A stretch of 60,789 bases of DNA from Actinomycetota bacterium. GTDB lineage: Bacteria; Actinomycetota; Coriobacteriia; Anaerosomatales; Anaerosomataceae. The stretch covers positions 1 through 60,789 of the forward strand of contig WSXY01000011.1 in the NCBI GenBank assembly GCA_009773565.1, in the 5' to 3' direction. Both the position numbers and the translations under genes were made by a program. Positions 17,464 to 25,735 of this stretch are shown in pieces. The notes below the pieces were generated by a model. That model saw only the letters and a program-made list of their open reading frames with translations, was not told where the DNA came from and ran no database searches. Position 1 is the first letter of the stretch, and every line of letters starts with the position of its first letter.

Positions 17464-18969
17464 CTAGGCCTCCGGGCGAAGGTGCGGGAACAACAAGACG
17501 TCCCGGATAGAAGCCGAGTCCGTAAGCAACATGACGAGGCGATCGATGCCGATTCCCATACCGCCCGCCGGTGGCATCCCATACTCCATGGCGCGCAGGT
17601 AGTCCTCGTCATATCCCATGGCCTCGTCGTCGCCGCCGGTCTTGGCTTCGATCTGTGCCGCAAAGCGCTCGCGCTGGTCGACCGGGTCGACAAGCTCGGA
17701 GAACGCATTTGCAAGTTCCCTGCCGCATACGATCAGCTCGAAGCGCTCCGTAAGCTCCGGCTCCCCGGTCTTCTTTCGAGCGAGCGGAGATGTCTCGAGC
17801 GGGTACTCCGTGACGAAAGTCGGCTGGATGAGGGTTCCCTCAACGAGCTTCTCATAGAGTTCGGTGATGAGCTTGCCTTTGCCCCAAGACGGGTCATGCG
17901 GGACGCCGTGCTGGTCGCAGAGGTGGCGGAGTCGCGCGTCTGTAAGCGCGAACGATATCTCCTCGCCGGCGGCTTTGCTGGTGAGTTCGAGCATCGTCCT
18001 GCGCGGCCACGGAGGCGTCAGGTCGATCTCCTCATCCTGGTAGGTGATGCGCAGCGTGCCGAGGACATCCTCGGCCGCGCTAACAACCATGGATTCAGTA
18101 AGCTCCATCATGCCGTCGATGTTCGTGAAGGCCTGATACGCCTCGAGCATAGTGAACTCCGGGTTGTGCCGCACCGAAATGCCCTCGTTGCGAAACGAGC
18201 GATTGATTTCGAAAACGCGATCGAAGCCGCCAACGAGAAGACGCTTGAGATACAACTCAGGCGCAATCCGAAGGTAGAAGTCCATATCGAGCGCATTGTG
18301 ATGCGTCACGAACGGACGCGCGGTTGCCCCACCGGGAATGGGATGCAGCATCGGAGTTTCGACCTCGATGAACCCGCGACCCTCCATGAAGCGGCGGATA
18401 GCAGACACGATCTTGAAGCGCATATCGAACGTGCGACGCACGTCGGGGTTGACGATGAGATCAACGTAGCGCTGGCGATAGCGCGTCTCAATATCCGTGA
18501 GACCATGGAACTTCTCTGGGAGTGGCCTCAGCGACTTACTGAGAAGCACGACATCCGTTGGCACAACGGAGAGCTCGCCTCGTCTGGTTCGCGAAACGGA
18601 TCCTGTCGCACCCACCCAGTCGCCGACGTCGAACTCGACGACGCGAGCAAACGCCTTCTCGTCCAGGACGTTCGAGCGACAGAAGAGTTGAAGGTCGGTC
18701 AGTCCGTCCCGAACAACGATGAACAGAATCTTGCCCTGATCTCGTTTGGCGATGACGCGACCCGCGACGGACACCACGTCCTGAGTATCCTCGCCCGGCT
18801 CAAGCGCACCATAACGCTCAACGACCGCGGCGGAAGTATCGGTTCGCTCGAAGTGATCCTTATACGGCTCGTCGCCGGAAGCGCGGAGCGCGACCAGTTT
18901 GGCCCGGCGTACTTCAATCGGATCATCGACGGTGCGCGCGTTCTCGGATGTGCGATCGCTGTCCGTCAT
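17464..18969 (-). CDS. lysS: Lysyl-tRNA synthetase (class II)
   Basis: A 501-residue class II aminoacyl-tRNA synthetase. The N-terminal OB-fold anticodon domain is followed by the catalytic core with motif 1 (FMEGRGFIEVETPML), motif 2 (FRNEGISVRHNPEFTMLE) and motif 3 (GMGIGIDRLVML). It begins six bases after greA, an arrangement common in high-GC Gram-positives. Confidence 0.97.
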   Translation of the reverse strand: MTDSDRTSENARTVDDPIEVRRAKLVALRASGDEPYKDHFERTDTSAAVVERYGALEPGEDTQDVVSVAGRVIAKRDQGKILFIVVRDGLTDLQLFCRSNVLDEKAFARVVEFDVGDWVGATGSVSRTRRGELSVVPTDVVLLSKSLRPLPEKFHGLTDIETRYRQRYVDLIVNPDVRRTFDMRFKIVSAIRRFMEGRGFIEVETPMLHPIPGGATARPFVTHHNALDMDFYLRIAPELYLKRLLVGGFDRVFEINRSFRNEGISVRHNPEFTMLEAYQAFTNIDGMMELTESMVVSAAEDVLGTLRITYQDEEIDLTPPWPRRTMLELTSKAAGEEISFALTDARLRHLCDQHGVPHDPSWGKGKLITELYEKLVEGTLIQPTFVTEYPLETSPLARKKTGEPELTERFELIVCGRELANAFSELVDPVDQRERFAAQIEAKTGGDDEAMGYDEDYLRAMEYGMPPAGGMGIGIDRLVMLLTDSASIRDVLLFPHLRPEA

Positions 18970-18975
18970 CGAGTG

Positions 18976-19449
18976 TTAGTTCTTGATCGAGACGACTTCG
19001 TACTCGATAACGCTGCCGCGCGGCGTTGAAACGCGAACGACATCGCCCTTCTTGGCACCCATAACGGCCTTGCCGACGGGTGATTCATTCGAAATCTTGC
19101 TGTCTGTGGGATCCGCCTCAGCTGAACCAACAAGCTGATAGGTATGGACGTCTCCCGACTCGACATCTCGCAAGTGAATCTTCGAGCCAAGGTTGACCTT
19201 GCTGCTGCTCTTGGGCGACTGGATGATCGTCGCGTGCGCAAGGATCACGTTGATTTCAATGATGCGGCTCTCGACCCACGCCTGCTCGTTCTTGGCGTCG
19301 TCGTACTCGGAGTTCTCCGAGATATCGCCGAACTCTTTCGCTTCCTTGATGCGCTCGCCAACTTCGCGGCGACGCACGGTCTCCAGATGGACCAGCTCCT
19401 GCTCGAGACGGATCTGTCCTTCAGGGGTGAGGGCGACTTCCTTCTGCAT
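18976..19449 (-). CDS. greA: Transcription elongation factor GreA
   Basis: Rescues backtracked RNA polymerase by stimulating transcript cleavage. The 157-residue protein has an N-terminal coiled coil (LTPEGQIRLEQELVHLETVR, EFGDISENSEYDDAKNEQA with the acidic tip) and the C-terminal FKBP-like domain (SPVGKAVMGAKKGDVVRVST). I chose ATG 19449 (MQKEVALTPEG) because GGGAG lies six bases upstream and the longer frame is unconserved. Confidence 0.95.
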   Translation of the reverse strand: MQKEVALTPEGQIRLEQELVHLETVRRREVGERIKEAKEFGDISENSEYDDAKNEQAWVESRIIEINVILAHATIIQSPKSSSKVNLGSKIHLRDVESGDVHTYQLVGSAEADPTDSKISNESPVGKAVMGAKKGDVVRVSTPRGSVIEYEVVSIKN

Positions 19450-19560
19450 GCACGCTCCCGCTCGGTCGGTTCTCACTCGCAGGACCGCCGGTGTTCACCG
19501 GCCGCCAAAACGCTCACGAGAGTATACATCAAAGGCACGAACACACAAGGTCGGACAAAC

Positions 19561-19587
19561 GCAGAAGGCGCCGGAAGCGCCTTCTGC
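19561..19587 (-). terminator. Hairpin downstream of tatA
   Basis: An 11-bp perfect inverted repeat (GCAGAAGGCGC / GCGCCTTCTGC) with a five-base loop lies 21 bases after the tatA stop; the minus-strand transcript continues GTTTGTCC. It is a plausible intrinsic terminator, though the T-tract is short. The rest of 19450-19608 holds nothing else I recognise except the greA leader. Confidence 0.6.
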
Positions 19588-19608
19588 AGATCAAACGATG
19601 TACTCGAA

Positions 19609-19830
19609 TCAGGCGCTGGCGTCCTTGTCCGACTTCTCGGCCTTAACCGGTTCCTTGGACGCGTCCTCATCGTCGTCTTCGAGCTTGCCGTCGATGCCGT
19701 CTTTCAGAGCCTTCGCCGACTTCCCAAACGTCTTTGCGAGTTTAGGGAGCTGGCTCGGTCCGAAGAGCAGCAGAACGACAGCCAAGATCGCGATGATCTC
19801 CCAGCCACCGGGCATCCCAAATACAGCCAT
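19609..19830 (-). CDS. tatA: Twin-arginine translocase subunit TatA
   Basis: A 73-residue Tat pore subunit: short N-terminus, one membrane helix (about 10-23), the hinge LFGPSQLPKLAKTFG, an amphipathic helix, then an acidic, lysine-rich tail. It would export folded, cofactor-bearing proteins such as molybdenum/tungsten enzymes, which fits the cofactor operon further along. No tatC is present in the window. Confidence 0.93.
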   Translation of the reverse strand: MAVFGMPGGWEIIAILAVVLLLFGPSQLPKLAKTFGKSAKALKDGIDGKLEDDDEDASKEPVKAEKSDKDASA

Positions 19831-19936
19831 GTCTTCCTCCTATCGAAACATCCGGCGACCACACGCCACCGAACACCATTCACAAAACGAGCCTTAGCGT
19901 ACCACCATCACCCGTATGTCGCTAATGATTCGAGCG

Positions 19937-20590
19937 CTACACGCGCTCCTTGCCGTCAATCCGGGAGAGATAATAGAGCGTGTGCAGAAGCTCGTGCACC
20001 GGATCCGTGTTGTGGAGGGTCACGCTTGGGGGAACGCGCACTATTACGGGCGTGTAGTTCAGCATGATTCGAACGCCTGCGGCGGTCAGTTGATCGGCAG
20101 CCTCTTGGGCGGCCTCGGGCGGCACGGCCACAACTCCGATTCGGATGTTCTGATCCTCAACCGTCCGAGCCAGATCGTCGATGTGCTGCACGATGATGTC
20201 ACCGATACGCATGCCCACCTTGTGCGGATCCCTGTCGAAGATCGCCGTCACGTGGAACCCGTGCTGCCTGAGCCCGTTGTAGTTGGCAATCGCCGAGCCG
20301 AGGTTGCCTGCTCCCACGAGAGCGAGCCGATGAACGTGATCCGCCCCGAGAATGCGCTGCACGCGATCGACGAGCGTGACGATGTCGTAGCCAACGCCGC
20401 GTTTCCCAAAGGAACCGAAATGCGTGAGATCCCGGCGGATCTGGGCCGGGTTCACGTCAGTGAGCTCTCCGAGGCGCGCCGACGAAACGGTCGATTGACC
20501 GTCTTGCCGGAGTTGGATAAGCACGCCAAGGTAAAGCGGTAGTCGCTCGATAACGCCCTCGGGGATGCGTACGCCCTCGCTACTTGACAC
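19937..20590 (-). CDS. rex: Redox-sensing transcriptional repressor Rex
   Basis: NADH/NAD+-sensing repressor of fermentation and respiration genes. The 217-residue protein has an N-terminal winged helix (VIERLPLYLGVLIQL, TVSSARLGELTDVNPAQIRR, SFGKRGVGYD) and a Rossmann domain with the NAD-binding LALVGAGNLGSAIANY and a C-terminal domain-swap helix. A dyad upstream (20634-20646) lies in its own presumed promoter and may be an autoregulatory site. Confidence 0.96.
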   Translation of the reverse strand: MSSSEGVRIPEGVIERLPLYLGVLIQLRQDGQSTVSSARLGELTDVNPAQIRRDLTHFGSFGKRGVGYDIVTLVDRVQRILGADHVHRLALVGAGNLGSAIANYNGLRQHGFHVTAIFDRDPHKVGMRIGDIIVQHIDDLARTVEDQNIRIGVVAVPPEAAQEAADQLTAAGVRIMLNYTPVIVRVPPSVTLHNTDPVHELLHTLYYLSRIDGKERV

Positions 20591-20602
20591 GTAGTGCCCC
20601 TT

Positions 20603-20652
20603 CCCCGACGACTTCGTAACGGCAATAGTATCCCTTTGTTACAAAGTCGGGG
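20603..20652 (-). promoter_or_regulatory. Dyad and promoter-like region upstream of rex
   Basis: A 13-base dyad, CTTTGTTACAAAG (20634-20646), lies 45 bases before rex, directly upstream of a minus-strand TACTAT that could be the -10 element. A wider inverted repeat, CCCCGAC (20603-20609) / GTCGGGG (20646-20652), encloses it. The dyad is not the textbook TTGTGAA-n4-TTCACAA Rex box, but its TTTGT...ACAAA arms are similar. Repressor identity is inferred from position. Confidence 0.4.
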
Positions 20653-20665
20653 CAAGGCACGCGCC

Positions 20666-21460
20666 CTAGAACGCGGCCCCATCAAGTGCATGAGAGCAAA
20701 CACAGTCGCGGCTCAACGGTAAGGCCGGAATCATCGAATACAGCAACGCCTTGACCTTCTCGTTGTTCTCGCCGAAGACCCGAATAACCTCATCATTTGA
20801 GACCGGTTCAGCACCCTCTGCACCTGCATCGTGATCCGTGATCAGGGAAATATTGCAGTAGCACATCTCAAGCTCACGAGCGAGATAGCATTCGGGATAC
20901 TGGGTCATATTGATAACTTCCCAGCCCTGCGCAGCGAACCACTTCGACTCTGAGCGCGTTGAGAAACGTGGGCCCTGAATGACCACCACGGTGCCGTTGG
21001 CGTGAACGGTGATACCGAGCGCCTGAGCCCGCTCGATCGCCACACTCCGCATCGTTGGACAGTATGGATCCGCAGATGACACATGCGTCGTCGTCGGTCC
21101 GTCATAGAACGTGTCTTTACGGCCCCACGTTCGATCAACGAACTGATCGCAAATCACGAAATCTCCGGGCTTGACATCGGTCTGAAGCGACCCGCACGCG
21201 TTCGGACCGATGATGCGGCTTACGCCCAGCAGCTTCATCGCATACACATTTGCGCGGTAGTTGATCATATGCGGAGGCAGCTGATGCTCTTTGCCATGTC
21301 GCGGCAAGAACGCGACCTTCCTGCCGCCGATTTCTCCATACATGACCGGAGAAGAAGGTGCTCCATATGGGGTATCGACCTTCAACTCGACCGGATTGTC
21401 GAGTAGAGAATAAAAGCCGCTGCCGCCAAAAACCCCGATCTCAGCCTTTGGATAGTTCAT
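20666..21460 (-). CDS. mtnP: S-methyl-5'-thioadenosine phosphorylase family protein
   Basis: A 264-residue nucleoside phosphorylase of the MTAP/PNP trimeric family that splits methylthioadenosine (or a related purine nucleoside) with phosphate. Visible are GVFGGSGFYSLLD (phosphate loop), FLPRHGKEHQLPPHMINYRA, and the base pocket INMTQYPECYLARELEMCY followed by TDHDAG, where many family members have TDYD. Substrate choice between methylthioadenosine and inosine-type bases cannot be fixed here. It is 75 bases upstream of rex. Confidence 0.88.
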   Translation of the reverse strand: MNYPKAEIGVFGGSGFYSLLDNPVELKVDTPYGAPSSPVMYGEIGGRKVAFLPRHGKEHQLPPHMINYRANVYAMKLLGVSRIIGPNACGSLQTDVKPGDFVICDQFVDRTWGRKDTFYDGPTTTHVSSADPYCPTMRSVAIERAQALGITVHANGTVVVIQGPRFSTRSESKWFAAQGWEVINMTQYPECYLARELEMCYCNISLITDHDAGAEGAEPVSNDEVIRVFGENNEKVKALLYSMIPALPLSRDCVCSHALDGAAF

Positions 21461-21556
21461 GTGTGCTCCTCGATTCGTTCACCATCAAGTCTGTCGTGCA
21501 GCACTTCTGGGCGATTGTACATCAGACACAGTCTGCCACTGCCCGAGCGGCGGAGA

Positions 21557-22561
21557 TCACGCCCCTTTGAGCAGAAGATGGCTCTCCTCGGCAAACGAGC
21601 CCGGTCTGTCGTCCTCGACTGGTCGAGGGGCATAGAGGGGGCGGCGAAACAGATTCATCGCATCTGTCCACGGCTCCTCAACGAGAGATGCTGAACGCGA
21701 GGCCTCGATGAAGCCGACCGACTTAGCGTCAAGATTATCCGCGTGATGCAGCAATAGTGCTTCCAGGGTGCTCGGTCGCTTTGGCGCGCCCCACTCAAGT
21801 TCGCCGTGGTGCGAAATGATCACATGCGACAATTTCATGGCCACATCGGACGGCATCGCAACGTTGAGACTATCGATAGCCCGACTGAGCCGTCGCTCAC
21901 CCAGGACCACGTGCCCCAGGAGTCTGCCCGAATCGGTGTACTCGATAGACGTATCGAACGATAGTTCGTCAACTTTCCCGATGTCGTGCAGCAGCGCGCC
22001 CGTGACGAGCAGGTCAGTATCCAGGTCCGGGTACAGAGCGCCCAGCGATCGGCACAGCGTGGCGACAGAGCTGGTGTGCTCAAGTAGCCCTCCGAGATAG
22101 GCATGGTGGTACGTCTGCGATGCAGGACACTCACAGAAGCGAGACATGAACTGCTTCTCGCCGAAGATCCGCCTGAGAAGACGAGCCAGATGCGGATTCT
22201 TCACACCGCGAACAAGCGAGCGAAGCTCACCAACCAGCTCAGCCGTATCTCTTCGACCCGCGGGCATAATGTCTGACGCCTCATAGTCGCCAGCGGGCCG
22301 AAGCCCATCCACCGAGATTCTCAAGACACCGCGGTAGGCGGTCACGATTCCCCTGACTTGCACCACAGTGCCGCTTGGTACGGACTCGGCACCGCGATCC
22401 GGGCGAAACATCACCGCCGGGACACGTCCGGTGCGATCCGCGAGGTCCATCGAGAGGTACGCTTCACGCGTTCGTGTCGAGCGAAGCTCCTTCGCCCGAA
22501 GCGCGAAGGCTGCATCGACCCTCTCGCCCTCTTTGAGCGACCCCGCATAGTGTTCCTTCAT
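21557..22561 (-). CDS. YhaM-type 3'-5' exoribonuclease (OB-fold plus HD domain)
   Basis: A 334-residue protein with an N-terminal OB-fold nucleic-acid-binding domain (about 20-95) and a C-terminal HD phosphohydrolase domain. The HD metal ligands are seen in TYHHAYLGGLLEHT, GALLHDIGKVDEL and SHVIISHHGELEWG. This is the layout of Bacillus YhaM, a 3'-5' exoribonuclease. I chose ATG 22561 (MKEHYAG) because GGAGG lies seven bases before it. Confidence 0.9.
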   Translation of the reverse strand: MKEHYAGSLKEGERVDAAFALRAKELRSTRTREAYLSMDLADRTGRVPAVMFRPDRGAESVPSGTVVQVRGIVTAYRGVLRISVDGLRPAGDYEASDIMPAGRRDTAELVGELRSLVRGVKNPHLARLLRRIFGEKQFMSRFCECPASQTYHHAYLGGLLEHTSSVATLCRSLGALYPDLDTDLLVTGALLHDIGKVDELSFDTSIEYTDSGRLLGHVVLGERRLSRAIDSLNVAMPSDVAMKLSHVIISHHGELEWGAPKRPSTLEALLLHHADNLDAKSVGFIEASRSASLVEEPWTDAMNLFRRPLYAPRPVEDDRPGSFAEESHLLLKGA

Positions 22562-22638
22562 CGCGCGACCTCCGCATACCGACATCATTCATCGGTTGCA
22601 GTATTGCGCGGGGCTCTGACATCAACGGAAAGGTCCTG

Positions 22639-23445
22639 TCAGACACAGGGGCCGACGCGCACCATCCCGCCCGGCCCGGCACTGTAGCGTTCAGCGGCAC
22701 TCCCCATCCGTACGGCAATCGTCAGCCACCCCGACGAATCGAAGAGGGCCACCGGCTCGCCTTCGGCAACATCGGAGAATGTCGCGCGGAGCGGCACCTT
22801 AAGCCTGATGTTCTCGAAAGCGATCTCAACAAGCCCGTCTGAACCACAGAAGCCATCGAGGTCCTCCAGGGCCATGCCAAGCCGAATGGACCCGAAGCGA
22901 TCGATATCGATCACCTCGGCCATCAACAGCCCGCCCTCCGTATGGCAGCGCTGGAACGGTGCTTCGACAAGCGAGCATGGATCGATAGTCGCGCCGACGA
23001 CGCCGGGCTCGACCCCACATGCAAGCGCGGCGGCTGCCGGCGCAAGCACATCCCTCGCGTGGAATGTGGCGAGCGGTGCCCTGAACGTCAGTGCCTGCGG
23101 CTCGATCGCGTACGCTTCTGATATCCCGCCCGCACGCCACGTCGCAGGAATGAGGACGCCGTTGTCTGGCCCGACGAGCACCGTGCCCTGCGTCGTCACC
23201 ACGCACAAGTCGCGACGACCGCCGCCGACCCCGGGATCGACCGCCACGAGATGAATCGCCTCGGGAAGCTGCCACACACCGGAAGCTGCAACCGCAGCTG
23301 CCTTTCTGATGTCATACGGCTGGATGTCATGCGCGAGATCGACCACGCGCGCCTGAGGACACGCCCGGTAGATGACTGCGTGGCATACACCAACCCACGT
23401 GTCGCTCATGCCAAAGTCCGATGTGAAACAGATGATTGACTGCAT
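22639..23445 (-). CDS. SAM hydrolase (SAM hydroxide adenosyltransferase, DUF62)
   Basis: A 268-residue member of the chlorinase/fluorinase-like family that in most bacteria splits S-adenosylmethionine with water to adenosine and methionine. Seen are the N-terminal ICFTSDFGMSDTWVG, VDLAHDIQPYDIRKAA, VDPGVGG, GPDNGVLIP and TFHARDVLAPAAA, which hold the conserved Asp/His/Arg residues. The ATG at 23445 has GGAGG five bases upstream. A lipoprotein gene is divergent 76 bases away. Confidence 0.9.
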   Translation of the reverse strand: MQSIICFTSDFGMSDTWVGVCHAVIYRACPQARVVDLAHDIQPYDIRKAAAVAASGVWQLPEAIHLVAVDPGVGGGRRDLCVVTTQGTVLVGPDNGVLIPATWRAGGISEAYAIEPQALTFRAPLATFHARDVLAPAAAALACGVEPGVVGATIDPCSLVEAPFQRCHTEGGLLMAEVIDIDRFGSIRLGMALEDLDGFCGSDGLVEIAFENIRLKVPLRATFSDVAEGEPVALFDSSGWLTIAVRMGSAAERYSAGPGGMVRVGPCV

Positions 23446-23521
23446 AGTCGCCTCCACCACAGCGAACAGTTAGCGAATGCTCTACTATTCAAATCAAATT
23501 CGTATGAGGAGGCAGCATCAC

Positions 23522-23971
23522 GTGAGAACCCCGATACGATTCGTTATCGCGCTCATTGCCCTGATTCTCGCCTGCTCAGTCTTGTCGGCGTGCGACAAGG
23601 CAACCATCGAGTACGTACCCAACGGCGGAACATACACTCTTGCGCAGGCCGAGGACGTCGCATCCGGATACGACATGAGCGATGTAGACAGCGTGAAGAC
23701 GACTGAGGGGCCGAAGCTCCGCAGAGAGCGCCTGCTCGAGCTGCGCGAAGCTGGTGCGGATACCGCGCTCCTTGCAGACGCGCTTACGCGTGACTTCCCT
23801 TCTGATGCCTCCTCGGTACCCCTTCTGGTTGAATCCGCAACGGTCGACGGGGCCCAGGTCTGGATTGTCGTCGAAGCCTACGGGGATGCAGATGGCACGC
23901 TGTCGAGGCGCCGACTCTGGGTGCTTGATCGCTCTAGTTTCACCGTCCTCGCATCCTCGTCCTTTAACTAG
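23522..23971 (+). CDS. Small lipoprotein of unknown function
   Basis: A 149-residue exported protein. The signal peptide (FVIALIALILACSVLSAC) ends in a lipobox LSAC, so the mature protein should be lipid-anchored. The rest is acidic with no domain I recognise. GTG at 23522 is chosen because GAGGAGG precedes it by nine bases. It converges on and overlaps the next minus-strand gene by eight bases. Confidence 0.8.
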   Translation: MRTPIRFVIALIALILACSVLSACDKATIEYVPNGGTYTLAQAEDVASGYDMSDVDSVKTTEGPKLRRERLLELREAGADTALLADALTRDFPSDASSVPLLVESATVDGAQVWIVVEAYGDADGTLSRRRLWVLDRSSFTVLASSSFN

Positions 23972-24365
23972 CAACGCCTGCGTGGACCAGATGCTCCAGC
24001 GCCTCGCTGCCGTAGAACGACTCAACCTCCTGACGGATGCGTAGGGCGCTGGCACCCACCGAACGGAGATCAGCAACAAGTGACGCGATCTTGATACGTT
24101 CGCGAAGGGTCCGATCAACCGGCAGGGCCTGTTCGAAGGCCGCATTGCGCAAAACGGCGAAGTAATACGCGCGTACGCGGCGCCTATCGGCGTAATCAAG
24201 GCTACGGCCCCTGAGGTCGGCCCCCAGGCGTCGTGAGGTGGCCCGTAAGGCGCGTGCGGCAGAATCAGGATGCACACTCCCCCGGACGCATACCTCCCTA
24301 CTCAAGGACGCAAGATACGCGCCGAACAGGGGTGCGTTGCTCGTGGAACTGTGAGTATCGTGCAT
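23964..24365 (-). CDS. Hypothetical helical protein with a sequestered ribosome-binding site
   Basis: A 133-residue soluble, arginine-rich, mostly helical protein; no family recognised. The ATG at 24365 has an excellent GAGGAGG Shine-Dalgarno, but both lie in the 3' arm of an 18-bp perfect hairpin (24364-24403). A TTG at 24419 in the same frame is the alternative start; the hairpin would then be inside the coding region. It is 72 bases downstream of the small DUF6812-like gene on the same strand. A real gene is supported by length and the ribosome-binding site, not by homology. Confidence 0.6.
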   Translation of the reverse strand: MHDTHSSTSNAPLFGAYLASLSREVCVRGSVHPDSAARALRATSRRLGADLRGRSLDYADRRRVRAYYFAVLRNAAFEQALPVDRTLRERIKIASLVADLRSVGASALRIRQEVESFYGSEALEHLVHAGVAS

Positions 24366-24403
24366 ATCGTCCTCCTCGAACTGATGTTCGAGGAGGACGA
24401 TAT
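24364..24403 (-). promoter_or_regulatory. 18-bp perfect hairpin covering a ribosome-binding site and start codon
   Basis: Positions 24364-24381 and 24386-24403 are exact inverted repeats of 18 bases with a four-base loop. In the minus-strand RNA the 3' arm contains GAGGAGG and the A and U of the start AUG at 24365. Closed, it would block translation; it could be a thermometer, an antisense/protein target or an attenuator. There is no U-tract after it, so it is not a standard terminator. Confidence 0.65.
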
Positions 24404-24437
24404 CAACCGCCTCTGACAAGCAGCGTGCGCGAGATCC

Positions 24438-24683
24438 CTATGACTCCACTGGGAAGATCGCGGTGATCGCCTCGCGGGCCACAGCGACGTACTCAGGTGA
24501 GGCAACGAGGCGGTCGTCTGTGACACCCCAGATCTTTGCGGCCGTCAGGGCGTAGAAGTCCTTGCTCTTTGCATTGAGGGCATCTGTGAGCCTGCTTCCC
24601 TCAAGGATGTGCATCTCACCTTCGATGCGGTGATCCTTCGTGATGATCATCACCCGGATTACGTTCTTGTTCGTGTAGACCAT
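24438..24683 (-). CDS. Small conserved protein (DUF6812-like)
   Basis: An 81-residue protein, MVYTNKNVIRVMIITKDHRI followed by EGEMHILEGSRLTDALNAK and FYALTAAKIWG, ending in AITAIFPVES. The pattern of a short all-beta core with RIEGE...SRLTD...I.P resembles the DUF6812 (Sm-like) group; I am moderately sure of that name. Function unknown. It has AGAGGACCG upstream of ATG 24683 and is followed by the hairpin-controlled gene. Confidence 0.7.
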   Translation of the reverse strand: MVYTNKNVIRVMIITKDHRIEGEMHILEGSRLTDALNAKSKDFYALTAAKIWGVTDDRLVASPEYVAVAREAITAIFPVES

Positions 24684-24764
24684 GAACGGTCCTCTCGCCG
24701 ACGCGAATCCACTAAGTCTCCATGACTCTACCGCAATGACCGGTGCGACGAAACCGCCTACGTG

Positions 24765-25442
24765 CTAGCGAATGAGAATGCCTTCGAACCAGACACGAAG
24801 AGCCGCGGCCGCGGCAAGCTCCAGAATCACGACACCCACTGCGATCAGAACTTGAGGCCACGCGTCTCGAAGGTGCGTCGCACGTCGCTCAAAGAATGGC
24901 ACGAGCGTCACGAATATCAGGTTCACGACTGCGAACGTCGCAACGATCGCACTCGTCAGCAGAACGGGATAGAGCAAACCGGTCCAGGGAAGTCCCCAAC
25001 GAAGCAGAGCGAATGCGGGTACGAGCGACAAGACCCATACTCCCGCACGCCAGCCCTCGAGGAGACGTGTCCGGCTGAGCGTACGCCACATCTCTCCATT
25101 CAGCATGGGCACTACCGCGAGGGTGAGGGCGTATCCCGCAAGCAGGCCGGTAATGAGCCTCAAGTCATTGGTGGTCGAGCGCCAGCCGGCATAAGAAGAC
25201 ACGCCGTCAGCGACCATCGTACCCAGGAAGATGGCGCCGAGAACGACAAGCCCGGGCCGGGGGATCTCCGAGGGTCGGCGACCGCGCTCCAATAGGGCGA
25301 TGACGATCATGGACAGCGCAAAACCCGCATAGATGCCGGTGTCTCTGGCGCACACCGGGAGTTGAAAGCCACCAGCGAAGAGAGAACGCTCGGGGAGCTG
25401 ATGACAGAGCCCGTATCCCACCCAGTGAAAGAGAGCCTGCAT
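24765..25442 (-). CDS. DUF2085 membrane protein
   Basis: A 225-residue protein with five or six membrane helices. The N-terminal LCHQLPERS and LPVCARDTGIYAG segments, with paired cysteines and a histidine, are the DUF2085 signature. The function of the family is unknown; the conserved Cys/His suggest metal or heme contact. The start has GAGGCACG upstream. It lies just upstream of an 80-base gap from the DUF6812-like gene and just downstream of tRNA-Pro, on the same strand. Confidence 0.85.
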   Translation of the reverse strand: MQALFHWVGYGLCHQLPERSLFAGGFQLPVCARDTGIYAGFALSMIVIALLERGRRPSEIPRPGLVVLGAIFLGTMVADGVSSYAGWRSTTNDLRLITGLLAGYALTLAVVPMLNGEMWRTLSRTRLLEGWRAGVWVLSLVPAFALLRWGLPWTGLLYPVLLTSAIVATFAVVNLIFVTLVPFFERRATHLRDAWPQVLIAVGVVILELAAAAALRVWFEGILIR

Positions 25443-25505
25443 CGTGCCTCCTCGGAAAACACAACGGCAGGCCGACCAAAGGTCGCACCTGCCGCGGGAT
25501 TTCGA

Positions 25506-25582
25506 TGGTCGGGATGGCGGGATTCGAACCCACGACCTCTGCGTCCCGAACGCAGCGCTCTACCAAGCTGAGCCACATCCCG
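25506..25582 (-). tRNA. tRNA-Pro (CGG)
   Basis: Minus-strand cloverleaf of 77 bases: acceptor CGGGATG/CATCCCG, anticodon stem CTGCG/CGCAG enclosing TTCGGGA (anticodon CGG), T-loop GTTCGAATC, encoded CCA. C1-G72 is usual for bacterial tRNA-Pro. Confidence 0.95.
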
Positions 25583-25676
25583 ACGAGGCGCTATGATACA
25601 TGGTCGCGCCGCCAAGGGCAAAGCAATTCTCGGCACCACTCCGCTTGAGGAGACGGCAAACGCCCCAGTACGCTCG

Positions 25677-25707
25677 GATGCCCGGCCGACTGAGTCGACC
25701 GGGCATC
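25677..25707 (-). terminator. Hairpin downstream of the multiheme cytochrome gene
   Basis: GATGCCCGG-n-CGAC and its complement form a 13-bp stem with one mismatch and a three-base loop, 30 bases after the cytochrome stop. There is no T-run after the stem on the minus strand, so it may be a weak terminator or a 3'-end stabiliser. Confidence 0.45.
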
Positions 25708-25735
25708 CGCTATACCATCGTTCTGTGCGCCCGGG

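Noticed and set aside
17482-19029. Open frame of 515 codons on the plus strand opposite lysS
   Set aside because: Antisense shadow of lysS; low-complexity His/Arg/Asp-rich translation without domains.
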